Of a stretch of DNA of 64,000 nt, positions 49,151 to 63,170 are shown one piece after another (position 1 is the first letter of the stretch; the number at the start of each line of letters is the position of its first letter). The notes under the pieces were generated by a model. The model did not search any database. It saw only the letters and a program-made list of their open reading frames with translations, and had not been told where the DNA came from. The stretch comes from Pelargonium tetragonum (taxonomy: Eukaryota > Streptophyta > Magnoliopsida > Geraniales > Geraniaceae): assembly GCA_036897445.1 (NCBI GenBank), contig JAYMTL010000028.1, positions 1-64,000 of the forward strand, written 5' to 3'. A program made the translations under genes and the position numbers.

Positions 49151-52100
49151 TTTTCAGTTTCCAGAAACCTCGGCAGTAGACACACTAGCGGAGCGGCGGT
49201 GAAAAACCATTACAGAGAGTTCGTTATTGATCGGTTTATCAGGATTAGGACTCCTGGCATGAGGTAACCTTCTGTAACAAGCTCGAGTTTAACACAGGTA
49301 AGAGGATTCGGTATTTAGGATAGGAGCGGGCAGTTTAATAAAGAAACGCCAAATCTGGCCTGCTTTAGTTGTTATACATTCTAGAAAATCTTTTGATAAA
49401 AAGGATTAGAATAGTTTGTAAATTGGGATTATTAAAATAGACTCTTTCTTATTAAATTTTTATTCTTAGTTTCGTGTGAAATCTCGCAGTAAGGCATATA
49501 ATCAACAAGACCTAAGGCAGAGAGAAGGCCCCCTTTTATACGTAAGTTATGAAAAAGGTTAAACCCTCGAAATTATAAAGAATCTGAAATTTCTAAGATA
49601 TAGTTAAGGTTTAGCTTTTTTACTTTAGCTTACAAGCAAGGGAAAATCTTAGCCTAATTGTAAAAAAATCAAAGCCTTCACTTATCCGAGCCCCTTCGTA
49701 AAGAAGAACCCATACTTAATAAGGTTTACAACAAGGATTGAAATTCCTTATTGAAGTGCTTCTTCTTACTACAACCCCGATAGAGAATTTAAACTTAATG
49801 GAGTAGTGGCTATTAGCTAAATTAGGGGCTCTTCATATCGGGATCATGCCTAGGACAGTTAGAACAAAAAGAGTGGCTTCGTAAGGAAGTTAGCTCCGTT
49901 GGGGATATGTATTAAAGGTTAGAATCGGGTCAAGGGTAAGATAAAGCTAAAGCATGATATAAACATGGGTTCGAGTGCTGTAAATCTTAAGTTTGGCAGA
50001 ACACACGCGGGGGTTTTCTAAGCCGGTTACCTATTAGGTATCAAGACTGGGATTTTCTTTTTAGAAATTTTTTTTCTAATAATCGAGGCTCTATCAAGCG
50101 TACTCATTTTAACTGACAATGAACTTATGGGTCTCATTCCTATTCTTTTTACCACTCGAAATACCCCTTAAACTTTAAACTACTCACTTTCACTAGAGTA
50201 TAAAGACAAGTATTAAGGATGATCTAAATCCATTTGTACCTAAGTGATTTACTACAAGCAAGTGTCACGAGTAAGGAGTCCCTTAAAGTTATATCAAAAG
50301 AACGGGTCGTAGCTGGGAAAAGAGGAAAGACCCTTCGGGAGCAGTTTTATAAAATGAAAATTGATGAGGACATGTTAAATAGTATACTATTAGAATCGGA
50401 TCTAAAAGCATGTAGCTTGGGCTGGGGGTTACTTCCAAGTTACGTTATAAGAAACTTTGTATAGTTTGTATAGGTAGAGTTGTTAAAGAGTTAAAAAGCC
50501 CAATACAGGGTACTCTTTAGTTTAGATAGGTACTGGGGTCAGCTCTTTAAAGTGTAACTAAGTCTTGATTCTTTATGACTCGAAAATTTAGTACAGAATA
50601 TAAGGGGCATATAAACCCTTGAGTAAAACGAATCCACAAGGTATGACAAAGAAAAGGCTTACCAATATAACTAGATATGGGGAGCTCTAACTCAAATTGG
50701 GGTAAACTCTAAAAGTAATTTAGTATAGTAATATAGGAAGATTTTTCTGATTGGAACAATTAAAGAGAATACATTGCGCACGAAAGGTATGTAATCCGGG
50801 GTTAGTTTCAGTAGAATTTAAACGAAATCCTAGTGCAACCCCCTTTCAGTAAACCATTAACAAATTATATAGTATAGTAAAACTTGAGGTAAATCAAGTT
50901 CTAGATTGGGTTATTCTTGGCTCTTGGGTAGAGCCTAAAAAAGAGGAGCTCTAGGGACTCATTTTAATAAGTAGGCTTTCTCTAAATTTATCTTAACCGG
51001 AGCTAGAAAATCCCGGGTTAACTTGATCCATAGTTACTCTTTTAATACAAGGTACAAGGAACCTCTTTAAGTATATAAGCCTTAATTATTACAGAGTTTG
51101 CGTGTGGGAGCATAAAATTAGAACTGTGAGGGCTCTTACGTTTTCCCCTGGGTAAGAAGCTCCTTTTAGCTAGCAATATGAGGTCCCGTAATTTATAGAG
51201 ATCCGCCTTCGTTCGCGGGTAATTTAAGAAAGAATCTACATTTGAGGTCCTAAAGGTTATAGCTCACGAAAAGTCCTAGAATCAGATTGATTTTTTTCCA
51301 TTCATTGAGATATTAGGGACTTAGTTAATTAAAGTTTATGGGCTCGGGTAAAGAAAGACTGCAAGTAGATAAAGCTCGGACTCAATCTAAGAAATTCCAA
51401 CTTTCATGTACTAAAGCTCTTAACTAAGTAGAATTAAAATATATAAAACCAGGGTATACACAAGCCTATATCTTTAGTCCGACTTCACTTTTTGCGCAAT
51501 GCTACTTCCAAGCCTCGTTAGGAAGCTCCTTAATTAAGGTAAATAATTGATTCTTGATAGGCCACATTTTTATCTGAAGGAATTAGAAAAACTAATAAGA
51601 AGATAAAAGAACTGCGGGGCCGTTAACGCAAACTTAAAGCTTATACTAGCTATAATACGTTTCGAACCAACGCTATTGTACTTTTTTATTATTAAGGGGT
51701 TCCTCGTACTGGGCTTTAGTGCGCCAATAGCTAAAAATTCATTATAGATATTCCGTGGTTTACTAAAAAAATCTTCAGTTGCATAAATTTATACTTAATT
51801 TTTTTATTACTAGACACCTTTTCGTGGGTTTTTTAGTTAATTTTTTAAAAAGCTATTTACTTTGTAAGTAGGATCCATGACCTTAGAAGCTTTTAAATAG
51901 ATTTAGCTAAACTCAGTGCAGATTGTAAGGAGTACCTCTGAAAATTCTTATAATTAGGACTTCTACGCAGTAGGGGGGATAACTAAAACTAAGGAATACA
52001 AGGACCCACTGCTCTTAAGTTTCTGAAATACACAAGAGTTGAATAGGAATATACCTTAATGACTTATAGAGACAGGACTTGAACCCAATAGCACTAATTC

Positions 52101-55100
52101 AAGATCTACCTACATTTAATGATAAATGATATCGGTACAAAACTCAAGACCCTATAAAACTAAATACCAAAAATCTCTTTTACAAAAATAAAGAAAAAAG
52201 CACTTTTCAGTTACAAAAGGCCCTTAAATCGAAAAGAAACCCCCTAAAAATGAGCCTAGAAAAACCTGGGATTCTATATTCCTAGTATAACACAAACTTT
52301 AATCAGTATTCCGGATTTCCTTAAAAAATGACTTAAGAAGTTCTTGACCCGAGCAATATTAGCCCTTTAATTACCTAGAAACTATAAATAAGAAATATAG
52401 TTAAGCCGGGTCTTCCTCAATTCGGAAACTGCTTTTATTAGTAATAAACTTTAATTCCGAACACTCTATATGCTTAATTAATAGAGCCTCTTTTTCGTAG
52501 CCAAAGCTAAATCTGATTTAAATCTAGAGCCTCTTAAGAATTTCCCAGGGCTGTTTTTATTGTAGAATGTCAAAATAATTTTACTAGGCACTACTTCCTA
52601 TAAGGAAAAACTTAGGGATATGGCTTAAGGGAAGCCTGCAATACAAAAAAACAGGGCTTCAATATTAGCGCCATCCGGGGCAATATAAACAAGTGTTAAC
52701 TAGCCAGCTACCGAATACTGTAACTGTAATGGTTCCAAATATAAATATAAGATGCGTAAACCGTGTAACTTTCACTTGACTATTAACTTTTGAGATGAGA
52801 CCTCTTTTAATTCCGAAAACCAAGGATAAGGAGTGCTAGTCAAGAAACTTCTGCGAAACTCCTATTTTTTCATTAAAAAGAAACCAAATTTTTATAAGGT
52901 GTATCGATTGTTTGTTGTGTACGCTTCTCTATATATATATGTAGGAGAAGCCAGTAAAGTAAAAGAAATTTTTATATACAATGAATATACGCTAACTATA
53001 AAACATGTTCTTTCATAAAGTACTAAAGGTTCATTGTTTACCTTTTCCTAATAGAGGCCTACCCTTGAGGTTTCAACTCCTATAAATAGGATTCATGGAA
53101 GAAACAAAAAAGTCTTATTAGTATCTACTTTAAGAGGCAGGGAGTTTCCTGGTTTCAGGATTTATAAAGTAAGCAGCGTCGTATTTTTTAGGTATGCGTT
53201 AAGTATGAAAGCCAAAAATTCTTTTCTACATTCAAACTCTCCTTGACTGTATACTAAACTCTGTTATTACTTCCCTTTTACAAGAGTCAAATATCAAAAT
53301 ACTACCGGTAAGCCTTGACCCTAGCTCTGGAATATAAGAAAACTGACTCGAGTATACTTCTATAGAACTCCCTTGTGACTTGCCCCACATGAGTATAGTA
53401 AAAAATCCTCCTCTACTTAAAACTCCTACTTATGCTAAGGTTAAAGAAAACTTGTAATATCTAAAGACTATATAACTCCCAGTTTATGCTTTTATGCTCG
53501 AAATATACCTACCTCAGAATTCTCAAGACACCTTGCCTACTTAATTAAAGTTATAGGTTTTTGCCTAATTTCAAGCGAGTAAAGCCCCTCAGGGATAAGT
53601 TAGGTATGAAAAACTCTGTCATAAAACTAAAAAAGAAAAAGAACATTCTATAAAAGGGGCAACTTTCCGTTTTCTAAAAGGTAAAGGGGTATACCAGTAA
53701 TAGGGATACTTAAGATAAATAAAGTTACCCGAAAGGGAGTCCCGTATTATGAAGTACTGGAATTCTACTCAGTCTAACACTGGGAAATCCCTTTAGTAAA
53801 GTTAGGTTCCACAAGAGTCTGACTAGAATAGGAGGGCGGCTAAACTTTAGGATTTCAAGCTCCAGCTACAAAGATTAGGATTTTTAGGAGTCTCGTTAGG
53901 TAACCCTGAATATAATTGAGCTTTTCTAACTTCTGACCGCGGAGTTCTTTAGACAAAAACGCCTCCAATTAAAGAGATTCCATTAGGATCTATTGTAGAG
54001 GCCCCTTGTTAGGTGCTATTTAAAGCTTATTCTAGCCCCAATAGCCTGCAGTAAGACTATCCTATACCATAATTGATTATGAGTACTTTAAAAGGCCAGC
54101 CTAAGTTTATAAGTTAAAATTTAGTGGGTCGGGGGCTCGGAGTTAAGATACAGATAGTATTTAGAAGAAAAGTGAAAGCGTTTTGAGATTAGAACCTAAG
54201 TCTTCCTGGGTATTCTGCACTTTGGTTAAGGATCTGTTTAGATTGCTCCTTAGTAAAGAGGTAGAGTTAAAGTTTTCTTCCTGATCTAAAAAAGAAGTCT
54301 AAGTAATGGGGAATTTGAAAAGGGATTCGGATGTTCCTAACTAAGCAATCCGAAGGTTTAGAATAGAAAAAAAGAGTATAGTTTTGAAGAGTATTAAACG
54401 GGTATAAAGGTATCGCAGATAAAGAAAATCAAACTATCAAGATACCGCAGAAGAGTTTAGCAGATATTAAGAAAGGTCGGAATATGAAAGCAAATAAGAA
54501 GAAAATGCGCGCCGTATGTAGAATATTCCTCTCTAGATCTAGGATTAACCTTCCTCTGGTGACCCCATTGACCTCGTGCAGCATATATATCCGAATATAC
54601 ATAGTGTAAATTATATATCAGTGCCCGTTGGTATAACTACGTAGACACCCAATTGTACTTCTCCTTTCTCTTTACTTAAAATACATCTAAGGCAGTCCCA
54701 CTAAAACTTGGCGTTTGTTCCAATAGGCTTGGCAGGTTTAGGTTTTCAATTGGATAAAACTACTTTTGATGTAGGGATAGATACTTGGGGGTTTGATTTT
54801 TGTATTATATCTAAGGAGCATTTCTTATACTTAAAGTAAAGCCCTCTTAGTTTTTTAACCCTTGGCAGATGCCTGCTCTCCCTAAAACCTTATCTAGTAT
54901 AATAAAAAGTATTCATATGAAACATTAACTCTAGGGGACTGAATTAAGGTCGAAGTGCTCCTATTATCTAAAAAAAGCTAGCCAACTTGAAAGGATTCCT
55001 GCTATAGATCGAGACTTAGTTTGAAAAGTATCCTTAACTTGTATTACCCTACCTAGCTTCGAAAATGCTAATATAAGGGGAGGCATAATCCTTCTTTTAC

Positions 55101-58100
55101 TTTAATTAAAAAAAAGAACCTCTTCCGCAGGAAGATAGTCAAAACTCTAGTTACAATTTCCTCGATCTGTGAAAGAAAGTTTATAATCAACAGGTTCTAC
55201 ATCTACTCACTTTCTTTCTTTGCCAAAAAACCGACTCACTTAACCCGAATACAGGGGGGCATCTCCAAGTGAATAAATTCCCCATCACACCCTTCTAAAA
55301 AAAAATCTTATCTAATTACTTATAGTAAACTCCTTTTAGAAATGCTAGAAATCCAGGGATACAGATTAATTCAAAAAGTTCCTCAAGTTTTTCTAGAATC
55401 GCTTATAATAAAAGGAAGAAACGACGATGCTATAACCGAGAGTTTTAACCCGCAATACCTAAAAGATAATTGTCAAAGGTTCATCTCGTAAGTCCCCTCT
55501 CACCATTTCAAGGTAAATAATACTAAACCAGGGAGCAAATACCCGAAAAAGGTTCAAGGTACTGAGTACTATAATAAACGAAGCCCTCTTGAATTTGAGG
55601 TTTATAACTTAGCCCTGTAATACAATGCTCTTATAAATAAAAAAGGAACCTTTAGTCAACCTCTTTTATAGGTCTACCACAAGGATCTAGAAGCCCTTTC
55701 CCTACTTTAAGCCTTTCAACTTAGATTACACTAGCCCACATAAGAATCGGAAAAACTTTTAGAATTAATTCAGCACAAATCTTGTCTCAGATACCAAGAA
55801 ATTTTCTCATGAAGTAAATAAAGTGCGGCTTTTCCTATAGCGATGAGAGATCGAGACGGTGCCCCCTCTATATATAAAATCACTCCTGTAGAAGACTCCG
55901 GCTTGTCTTAAAAAAACTATCCTTATGGGTTTCTATACCCTAACTAGTAATCTCTAAGGTTTGATACAGTGTCTACAAAAGGAAAAGTCCAAAGCTCTTA
56001 CTTTAGTTACAGGAAAAATTTGACTTGTAAAAATAGACTACCGAGTTCCTTAATTTCAAAGTACTCGTAGTATAACAGCAAAGTCTCAGTACCGTAAGCT
56101 TCTTTGGTTTGGGGAGCGCCAGCTATAAAATCTGGAGCTAATCCCCTTCGTGTTGTAAGGATTCTTTGACCTTATTTGCACTTTAAAAAGTTTCTAAAAT
56201 TTTTCCTTTTAAGTGTTCCTTGAAACTGAAGGTAGAGCCCGAAGTAGCCCTGTTGAGAAAAACCGAGATGTTAGCCTATAGTTTTAGAAAACCCTTTCCA
56301 AGGCCTTGAACACTAAAGCAAGTACACAATCTCCTCGCTAAAAAGTAGATAGTTATGCATCCCACTAAAACTAAGAAATTTATAGATATTAATAGAGTTA
56401 AAAAAACTTTCTAGTAATTTCAAAATATGCGAAAAAGATTATGAATACAGATTAAAAAGACCTGAAAAAGTGCATATAAATTCTAGCTTTGAGTTAGTGC
56501 CAGTTAAGATAACCTTGTAAGCTCTGTACATTTAACCCAGAAAACTGCAGTATTTACCCTATCATTTCTGAAATAGACCTCCTTTGAGCTTGAGTTATAT
56601 ACCTTTAGGGAATTCCTTATCTTTCTTATTTAGCGAGATCTATAACCTGGAGAAAACAACTCCCAGAATTTATCTCCCTCTGAAACTTACTTACCGAAAT
56701 TCATGAAATCCCAGAAACCACAAGGAACATAATAAACTGACTTTCATAATTGCACGACTTGCTTTATTATTAAACTTAGGACTTATTAGAATAGAAAAAA
56801 CTTTCAAAAACCTAATTTAACTTACTTGCTTTCATAATCTTAATAAAAAGACCAATGAAAAAAGCAGGCTTTAAAAAAATAGAAAATACAAAAGTATTAC
56901 GACTTCAGCTAAAACTCTTTCATTATATTCCCTCAACTCTTAAAATCTTATAAAATAGAGTACCACCAATTATTATTCTAATGAGAGCCCTTAAGCTCAA
57001 CCTAGAAATCTGATAAAGTCTCATACTCCAGAACCTGCTTACTAGGAATATCAACTCAAAAAGGGTATCCACTCTCTAGGAATAGAATCTCTTGCAATAC
57101 AAAACCCAATGAAGAAGGAATACATTTTCTTAGAAGCAACTCCTTTACGAACTGATAGGCGAAAGCTCATATTTAGAACCTGTTTATTATTACAGTTCTT
57201 TAATTGAATGATATTTGTACTAGAAAAAAGTCTTACCTGTAGTAAAATAAAAAAGGGTTTGCCCGTATATTATTCGTGACCTATTAGAGTTAGAGCGCTA
57301 TATCATGTTATGCATAAACTAATTTACTTGACAAGTGATCTGGGCATACGAGAAGGGAATAACTACAAGATAAAAGCGAGAACATTTATAAAATATTTTA
57401 AACTATGGGAGGTATTAGATTCAAATTTTTGGAGGCTAATCCTGGATTTTACGGACCATATTTTTTACCTGTCCAACAAACTTATATGAGATTAACTTCA
57501 ACTTCAAAGCCTTGAATGAGTAAACAAGTCTAACCAGGGATTCCTAATTTGGTTTTGACTTTCAAGAGCTCCATAAAGATTTTAAATATAACAAAACAGG
57601 GCATACTTAGTAAAATAATACCCTTTGAGTCTACTAAGGCGCAAGCTACGAGCTATTTCCACTGCGTACAAAGAAAAGAATCTCCTTGTTAATTTAGTAT
57701 CAACCTTAAAGGGGGCTCCTTTCTAATCGTGTCGGGCCGACCCTAACCTAAGACTTTTGTATAACTCCCTTACTGCAAAGGAAAAAGATAAAGTTTTTGT
57801 CTTAATTTATAAGTTAGATCTAAGGGTTTCCCGCACTAAATCCTAGAAAAGGTTTTATATCCATTAAGGTTTCCTACCTTAACTTAAAAGAAAAAGAATG
57901 TTAAGAGATCTCTTGCTTTTTATAAGGAAACCCTTTTTGCAATTAGAGAGCTTTGTCTCGTCCATAAGATGGATCCTTCTGGAAAAGTAAATACTAACCT
58001 AAAAAAGGCAATTCCTTCAAATTTGTAATATAATTTTAAACTTTGTAATTGTAAGACTTCTTCTGGGAGCTTTTTTGAAGACTAAGGAACAAAGGCAGGG

Positions 58101-61100
58101 ACTAGCTCTTTTTGTTGTTAACTTCGGCGGAGAAGGAGAAAACTTTTTTTTGATTTTGCAACACTCCTTCTTTTCGAAGCAGGGTACTAAAAATTATTAA
58201 CTTGTATTAGAGAAACCCCCTGAATTATCCACAGTAGAATCTTTCCTGTTTAGACTTACTCTAGGGGCCAAGGATTCCCTACAAGTTTTACCACTTAGGG
58301 CCCACGAAAGCCTAGGCATAGCCTTCCTTCTATTAATACAGAGTGCTTCCTCTTTTATCTTTAACAGAAAGGGAGGGAAGTATTTACTTCGCAAGACTCC
58401 GAGATATTATAACTCCAAAAAGGGACCCCATGTAAAAAGGGGAGGTTTCTTGCTCAAATTCTATTTTGTTAGCTTTCAAGATTAAGAGTACAATTTGGAA
58501 TTAGGGGCTCTCTCCAGGTAGAAACCTTCCATACGGATTTTTGGTTCAATCCTCTTAGGGTACATATGTACATTACTGAAAGAAAGTCAAATTTCTCCCA
58601 ACGAAATGGAAGTGTTATATCTATTACAAAAGGGAACTTAATCCATTGATAATAAGGAGGGCTTCCTAGTTAATAAAAGCTCTGGAAGAAGTAGAACCTC
58701 TTTAAGACAAAGCACAAAAAAATTCAGGAAAGAGCTCGGAGCGCAAAATGCAGATAAATGCTTTTTCTTTTTTGAGGGAGTGTGTAGTCCTAAACCAAAC
58801 TCTATTAGATTCGGCTATATAAAAGGAACCCGCCTTTTACTTTTGATTGAAGAAACCTCAGTAGTTATCTTGACAGCGGTAAAATCGCTTAAGGGTACTG
58901 AAAACAAATAAGTTTCAGATAGCGGAGATCCTGAGGAATTTCAAGGGGTCAGTCAAACAACCTTATACCCACTTAGCAGAACAAGACACTCTATATTAGA
59001 TTTGTAGGGTTTTTTAGAGGAAGAGCAGGCCTTTGGGAAATTTTTCTCATTTAAACGGGTTTTACACATACCCACGAAGCTTTGTACTCACATGAGGATT
59101 CAAGATATTATCGTATAAGCTGAGTTTTCAACGATTAGTTCAGGGCTCCCCGGCAAGGGTTTTAAAAATAAGGAATGCCTTTTGCTGTAACCTTCACTTT
59201 TGTAGTTATTATAAAGAGTAATAGCGGAGCCCCTGGATTCTTAGAAATCCAATCCATAGGACTTCGGTCCTGTTTTAATTTCGGCGGAAATCTGGTTCTA
59301 CATAGCAGGAAAAACCCTTTTATTACTTGAAAAGATTGCGTGATATTTATTTTGCCCCGAATATTAGGTAAATTCTTGAAAAGAGTCTGGTGCAGCTCTC
59401 ATATTGGAATACAGAATTAAAAAAGAGTATTCTTAAAGTTAAGAGTTAAGGAAAGCCCTTGTGAATAAAATTGGGATACTTAATTATTTACTACTAGTAA
59501 AGTCCTAACTGGTGGAGGCTCTCCCAAGCGCGCTGCAGCCCTTTGAAAGGCGGTGACTAAGGAACCTCCTAATTATTCTTAAAAACTTCTGTTACTAGAG
59601 GGAGTGTATAAAAAATTTAACTAACAGCCGGGTATTAAAAATAAAAGAATGCCGTAAAGTACTTACAAGGATTTAACTTGCTCTATAAATGCACTTAAGT
59701 AAGTCCTTATTTATTTAGGTAAATATTTTGTCTCTCTTTTTCTATAAAAATCCTTGCAGAGTCTTAAGTTTCAAACTATGAAAATACGGAATCAATGTAG
59801 GCAAAAGGGTTCCTATTACTATTTATCAAAACTTTAGCTGAAGATATTGCGAAGTTTTATCAGGTATTACAAATAAGGCGGGTATAACTTACTTTTACTC
59901 AAATTTAAATAGAAACAACTCCAAGTTGCAATAGGGCACCCGTCTCTTGCTTGACAAAGTCGTTTTAAAAAGACTATAGTATAGACATGCTTTCTAAAAA
60001 GGATTCCCTTTAAAATTACAGGTATAAACTTTATAAGCAAAAGGTTACAAAAAGCTTTGGTCCTTAACGTGCACTTGAAATTAGACTTCTACATAACTAA
60101 GTTCTTCCTAGTTTATACTTTATCCAAAGGGGTCTCCTACTTATGAAAAGTGCGAATAAATTCTTGCCGAATAAGCAGACAGTTTATCTTGTTGTGTAAC
60201 ACGGAGCTTCCCCTATTTCTTAAGTTTCCTTTTTAGTGACACATAAGAGATTCAAGACCTGTAAGGCGTTAATCTGCTAAGCTTTACTTTACTTTGTAAG
60301 TTCAAAAACCTTATTAACAAGGGAAAGTTTCGTATAGAAAATTTTATACTACATCCCTGTCAATAGAGCCTTGCGTCCGGGGTTCCCTAGTTTTTATGCC
60401 CTTAATAATCAAAAGGACGGGTATCAGAATAGTCAGAGATCTTATAGCCTTTTCTTTTGTATTTTGTACTAGAAGAGGGAAGCAGCCCCACATGTTAAGT
60501 TAAATAGAGGGCTTTTTTCTTAACCAACGCGGATCCTCGTGCAGATTAACTGCAGTATAGGTAGGTTAGGGGCAAGCCCCCTAAGAAGAATTTGAGTTTA
60601 TAATCCCAAGATAGCGTTCTATTATCTTTTTTTGGTATAGATGTCACAAGATCTTAGGGTAAGCTCTTCTCATTTTTGAAGCCGTATATCTATATTAAAG
60701 TCTACTATTGAACAAAGTCTTAATTTGAAAGTGTATAACATTGCTTTACAATCTTTCTTTTTTTGTATAATTCCTAGAGGTATTGAGGGCAAGAGTATAC
60801 CTTTAAAAGAAAGAGAGTCTGAACTCTTTATTGGACTTTCTAAGCGGTGAGTAATAGAGTCCCTTTTCTAAAATAAGAAAGTCTGGGTTACGGGGCCCGT
60901 GTAGTACTTATTTCTGTATCTTCTTTTGCTGGATATTGCTTATAGTATTCTGAAGTAATAATTTAATAAAAAGATAATTTTGAGTTCTTGTCAATTAGTG
61001 GACTAGGTAGGAAACTCTTTTGAAGTTTTAATGCTAGCTAACACAAGTATCTACCGGGATTCTTCCCTCTTATATCTTTTGCACAGTCCCTTACTAAGTA

Positions 61101-62744
61101 TTTTCCTCTACAACATTCAGAACTTTAGAAAACATTCACTATCTTTTTCACTAAAGGGGTCTTAGATTTAAAATAAAGTCAAGGAGGAAAGCATATTAGA
61201 GCAAGAACTCGCTATCAAACAAAAAGGATCCTTTAGCTACTCGAAAAAGGAAATTTATAAAAAATCTCAGAAAAGGTCATTTAAACCCGTAAATTAGCAA
61301 TAGACAAGGAAATCCCGAAGGGGCAAAATCCGGGGGTAGTTACATCATAACAAAAAAATCGAGTACTGAATAGAAGAAGTATTCATAAATTCTTTTTGGG
61401 TTTCCTAAGATTCCACAGCCACAAGGAATCTTTCCTATTAGATAAAATTGAATTACTAGCTCAGAATGTAACTTTAATAGAAAGCATGTACTTGAAAAGT
61501 CGGACTCCTTATCTTTGGTAAGGAATAAAATCTAACTTATATTAAGGTATAAAGAGCAGTCTATTCCACGTTTTCGCACTAATAGCTTATATATAAGTAA
61601 GAGCGGCGCTCAAGATTGCTTATATTGGTCTCCTTTTTGTGAAAGTCCGTTAGCTAACCCATTAGAATCTTTGTAATAACCAAAGCGTACGTAAGGGGTG
61701 GGGTTGCCTAAATAAATATACTCTATGCTTTTTATATTAGGACACTCTATTATAGGATAACTAAACAAATTATAATAAATTCTAAAAAGCCAGGGTACCC
61801 CTTTTTTATACCCCCCGGCTATACCTTCTCTACCCCCTAAATCTTGGATTTCTTAATTACAAAATTCCCGTTTATTTTATAACACAGCTACTAAGGCATA
61901 GGTTCTAGTTCCGCAAGACTTCTTATTAACTAACTTGTCCTACGGGCCTCATTGTTGCGATCATTTTGATAACATCTGGAAGACTTAGAAAAGGCTTACA
62001 CTTACAATAATAAGGGTGTTAATTCCTTTGTTTATATAGTTAGGGTTCCGCAAGTTTACAAGGGAAGCTCTTGTATCAACATCTCCTTCTAAAAGCTCAA
62101 GGACATACTCCTGTTTTATAACTTTTATTGCATTCTCTTTTTTTTTCACGAGTGTGTAACCTATTTATTCTATATATCTAATGAGCTACCTATGCAGGAG
62201 TCCTATACTTGTCTTAGAAAAAGAAAGAAGCCTGATATACTAATTACAAAAGCAATACTTGAAATTAAGAACATTTATCTTTATCGCGGGAACTCTAAGG
62301 GCTTATTATCTATAAAATTTGAAGGAAGCTTTCTTAAAACTAAAAAGGGGTATTAGAGAAGTTTCTATCTCGAATTTAGTATAGTTGGTCCAGAAGTTCA
62401 AATAGAGCTGAAAAGCGTTATAATAGCCGCGGGTTTTAAAATCTTTTAGGGTCCCTATACAGCTAAACGGAGTTGTAGAGTATTCTTGCTAAAAAGGGCG
62501 GGCAGGTATACCGCATAATACCAAGCTTCATCCGAATTTCTTTTCTAATCTCTAAACTTTAGTTTTTCACCTAGTATAAAATATATATATACACTTAACC
62601 TTATTTAACAGCTAGTAGCCCGTTGGGGAAAATCCTGTATAGAGTATCCTTAACTGGCGATAAAGGGCATCTATTATTCGATTACTCGGATAGATTTTTA
62701 GTTAAAAGTACTCGGAAAAGCGGTTCGAGGGGGAATAATAAAAA
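49151..62744. other. Non-coding region
   Basis: No gene is seen. The stretch about 55250-57130 is strongly C-over-G on the plus strand, with very few G runs. Short palindromes continue at the same density. The longest frame is 76 codons (50234-50464), with no recognisable motif. Confidence 0.6.
58560..58571. repeat. 12-bp palindrome GTACATATGTAC
   Basis: Perfect 12-bp palindrome in otherwise featureless A+T-rich DNA. It is listed because it belongs to the high palindrome density of the window. Confidence 0.5.
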
Positions 62745-63170
62745 ATGAAGCATAGGCGTGGGAGATGCTTCGTTAATACAAAGGGGTACGCGGAGAATTT
62801 TAAGTACATCGGGGTTTTTAGAGATTCAAAAGGATTGAGAAGACTCTCCTTCCTTATAACTATGTTAAACAGCGTGCTTCGTGCATATATAAAGTTGCCC
62901 CCCCTTTTTAAGCCCCGGGGAGAACGAAACACAGAGGGATTTAGAGAAAACTTGAGCTTAAGTGCCCTATATGCTATTTGGATTCCTTATGATTTTAAGG
63001 TTTATAGTACTCTGTACTCCCCAAAAAATTTTAATTTTTTACGCGCGCTGTGCCCCTCTAGAGTGCACTTGTATAACTCTCCCAGAGTCCCCCTTACAAA
63101 GAGTCTTATTTCAAAACCTAGACTCGACCGACTTTTCTATTTAGGAACCGGAAAATCTAAAGATATTTAA
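62745..63170 (+). CDS. Doubtful open reading frame, 141 codons, no family recognised
   Basis: This is the longest open frame in the window, starting at ATG with a purine run (GAGGGGG) about 11 bases upstream. The predicted product is basic, with many Arg, Lys and Ser residues. A short hydrophobic stretch sits at residues about 34-46 (LSFLITMLNSVL) and a Pro-rich stretch at about 52-58. No membrane span, zinc motif, catalytic motif or ribosomal-protein signature is recognised. With the stop frequency of this DNA, one frame of about this length in 128 kb of double-strand sequence is within reach of chance, and a 76-codon frame overlaps it antisense at 62702-62932. The frame spans C- and G-runs that look like the non-coding palindromes around it. 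I list it only because it is the best candidate for a protein. Confidence 0.15.
   Translation: MKHRRGRCFVNTKGYAENFKYIGVFRDSKGLRRLSFLITMLNSVLRAYIKLPPLFKPRGERNTEGFRENLSLSALYAIWIPYDFKVYSTLYSPKNFNFLRALCPSRVHLYNSPRVPLTKSLISKPRLDRLFYLGTGKSKDI

Noticed and set aside
52065-52140. Minus-strand GGGTTCAAGTCC followed by TGTCTCTATA, like the end of a leucine tRNA
   Set aside because: No matching 5' acceptor strand and no anticodon stem; only the T loop is tRNA-like.
52833-53018. KKKPNFYKV string recalling the KKPNSALRK motif of ribosomal protein S12
   Set aside because: Only four residues agree and the rest of the highly conserved S12 sequence is absent.
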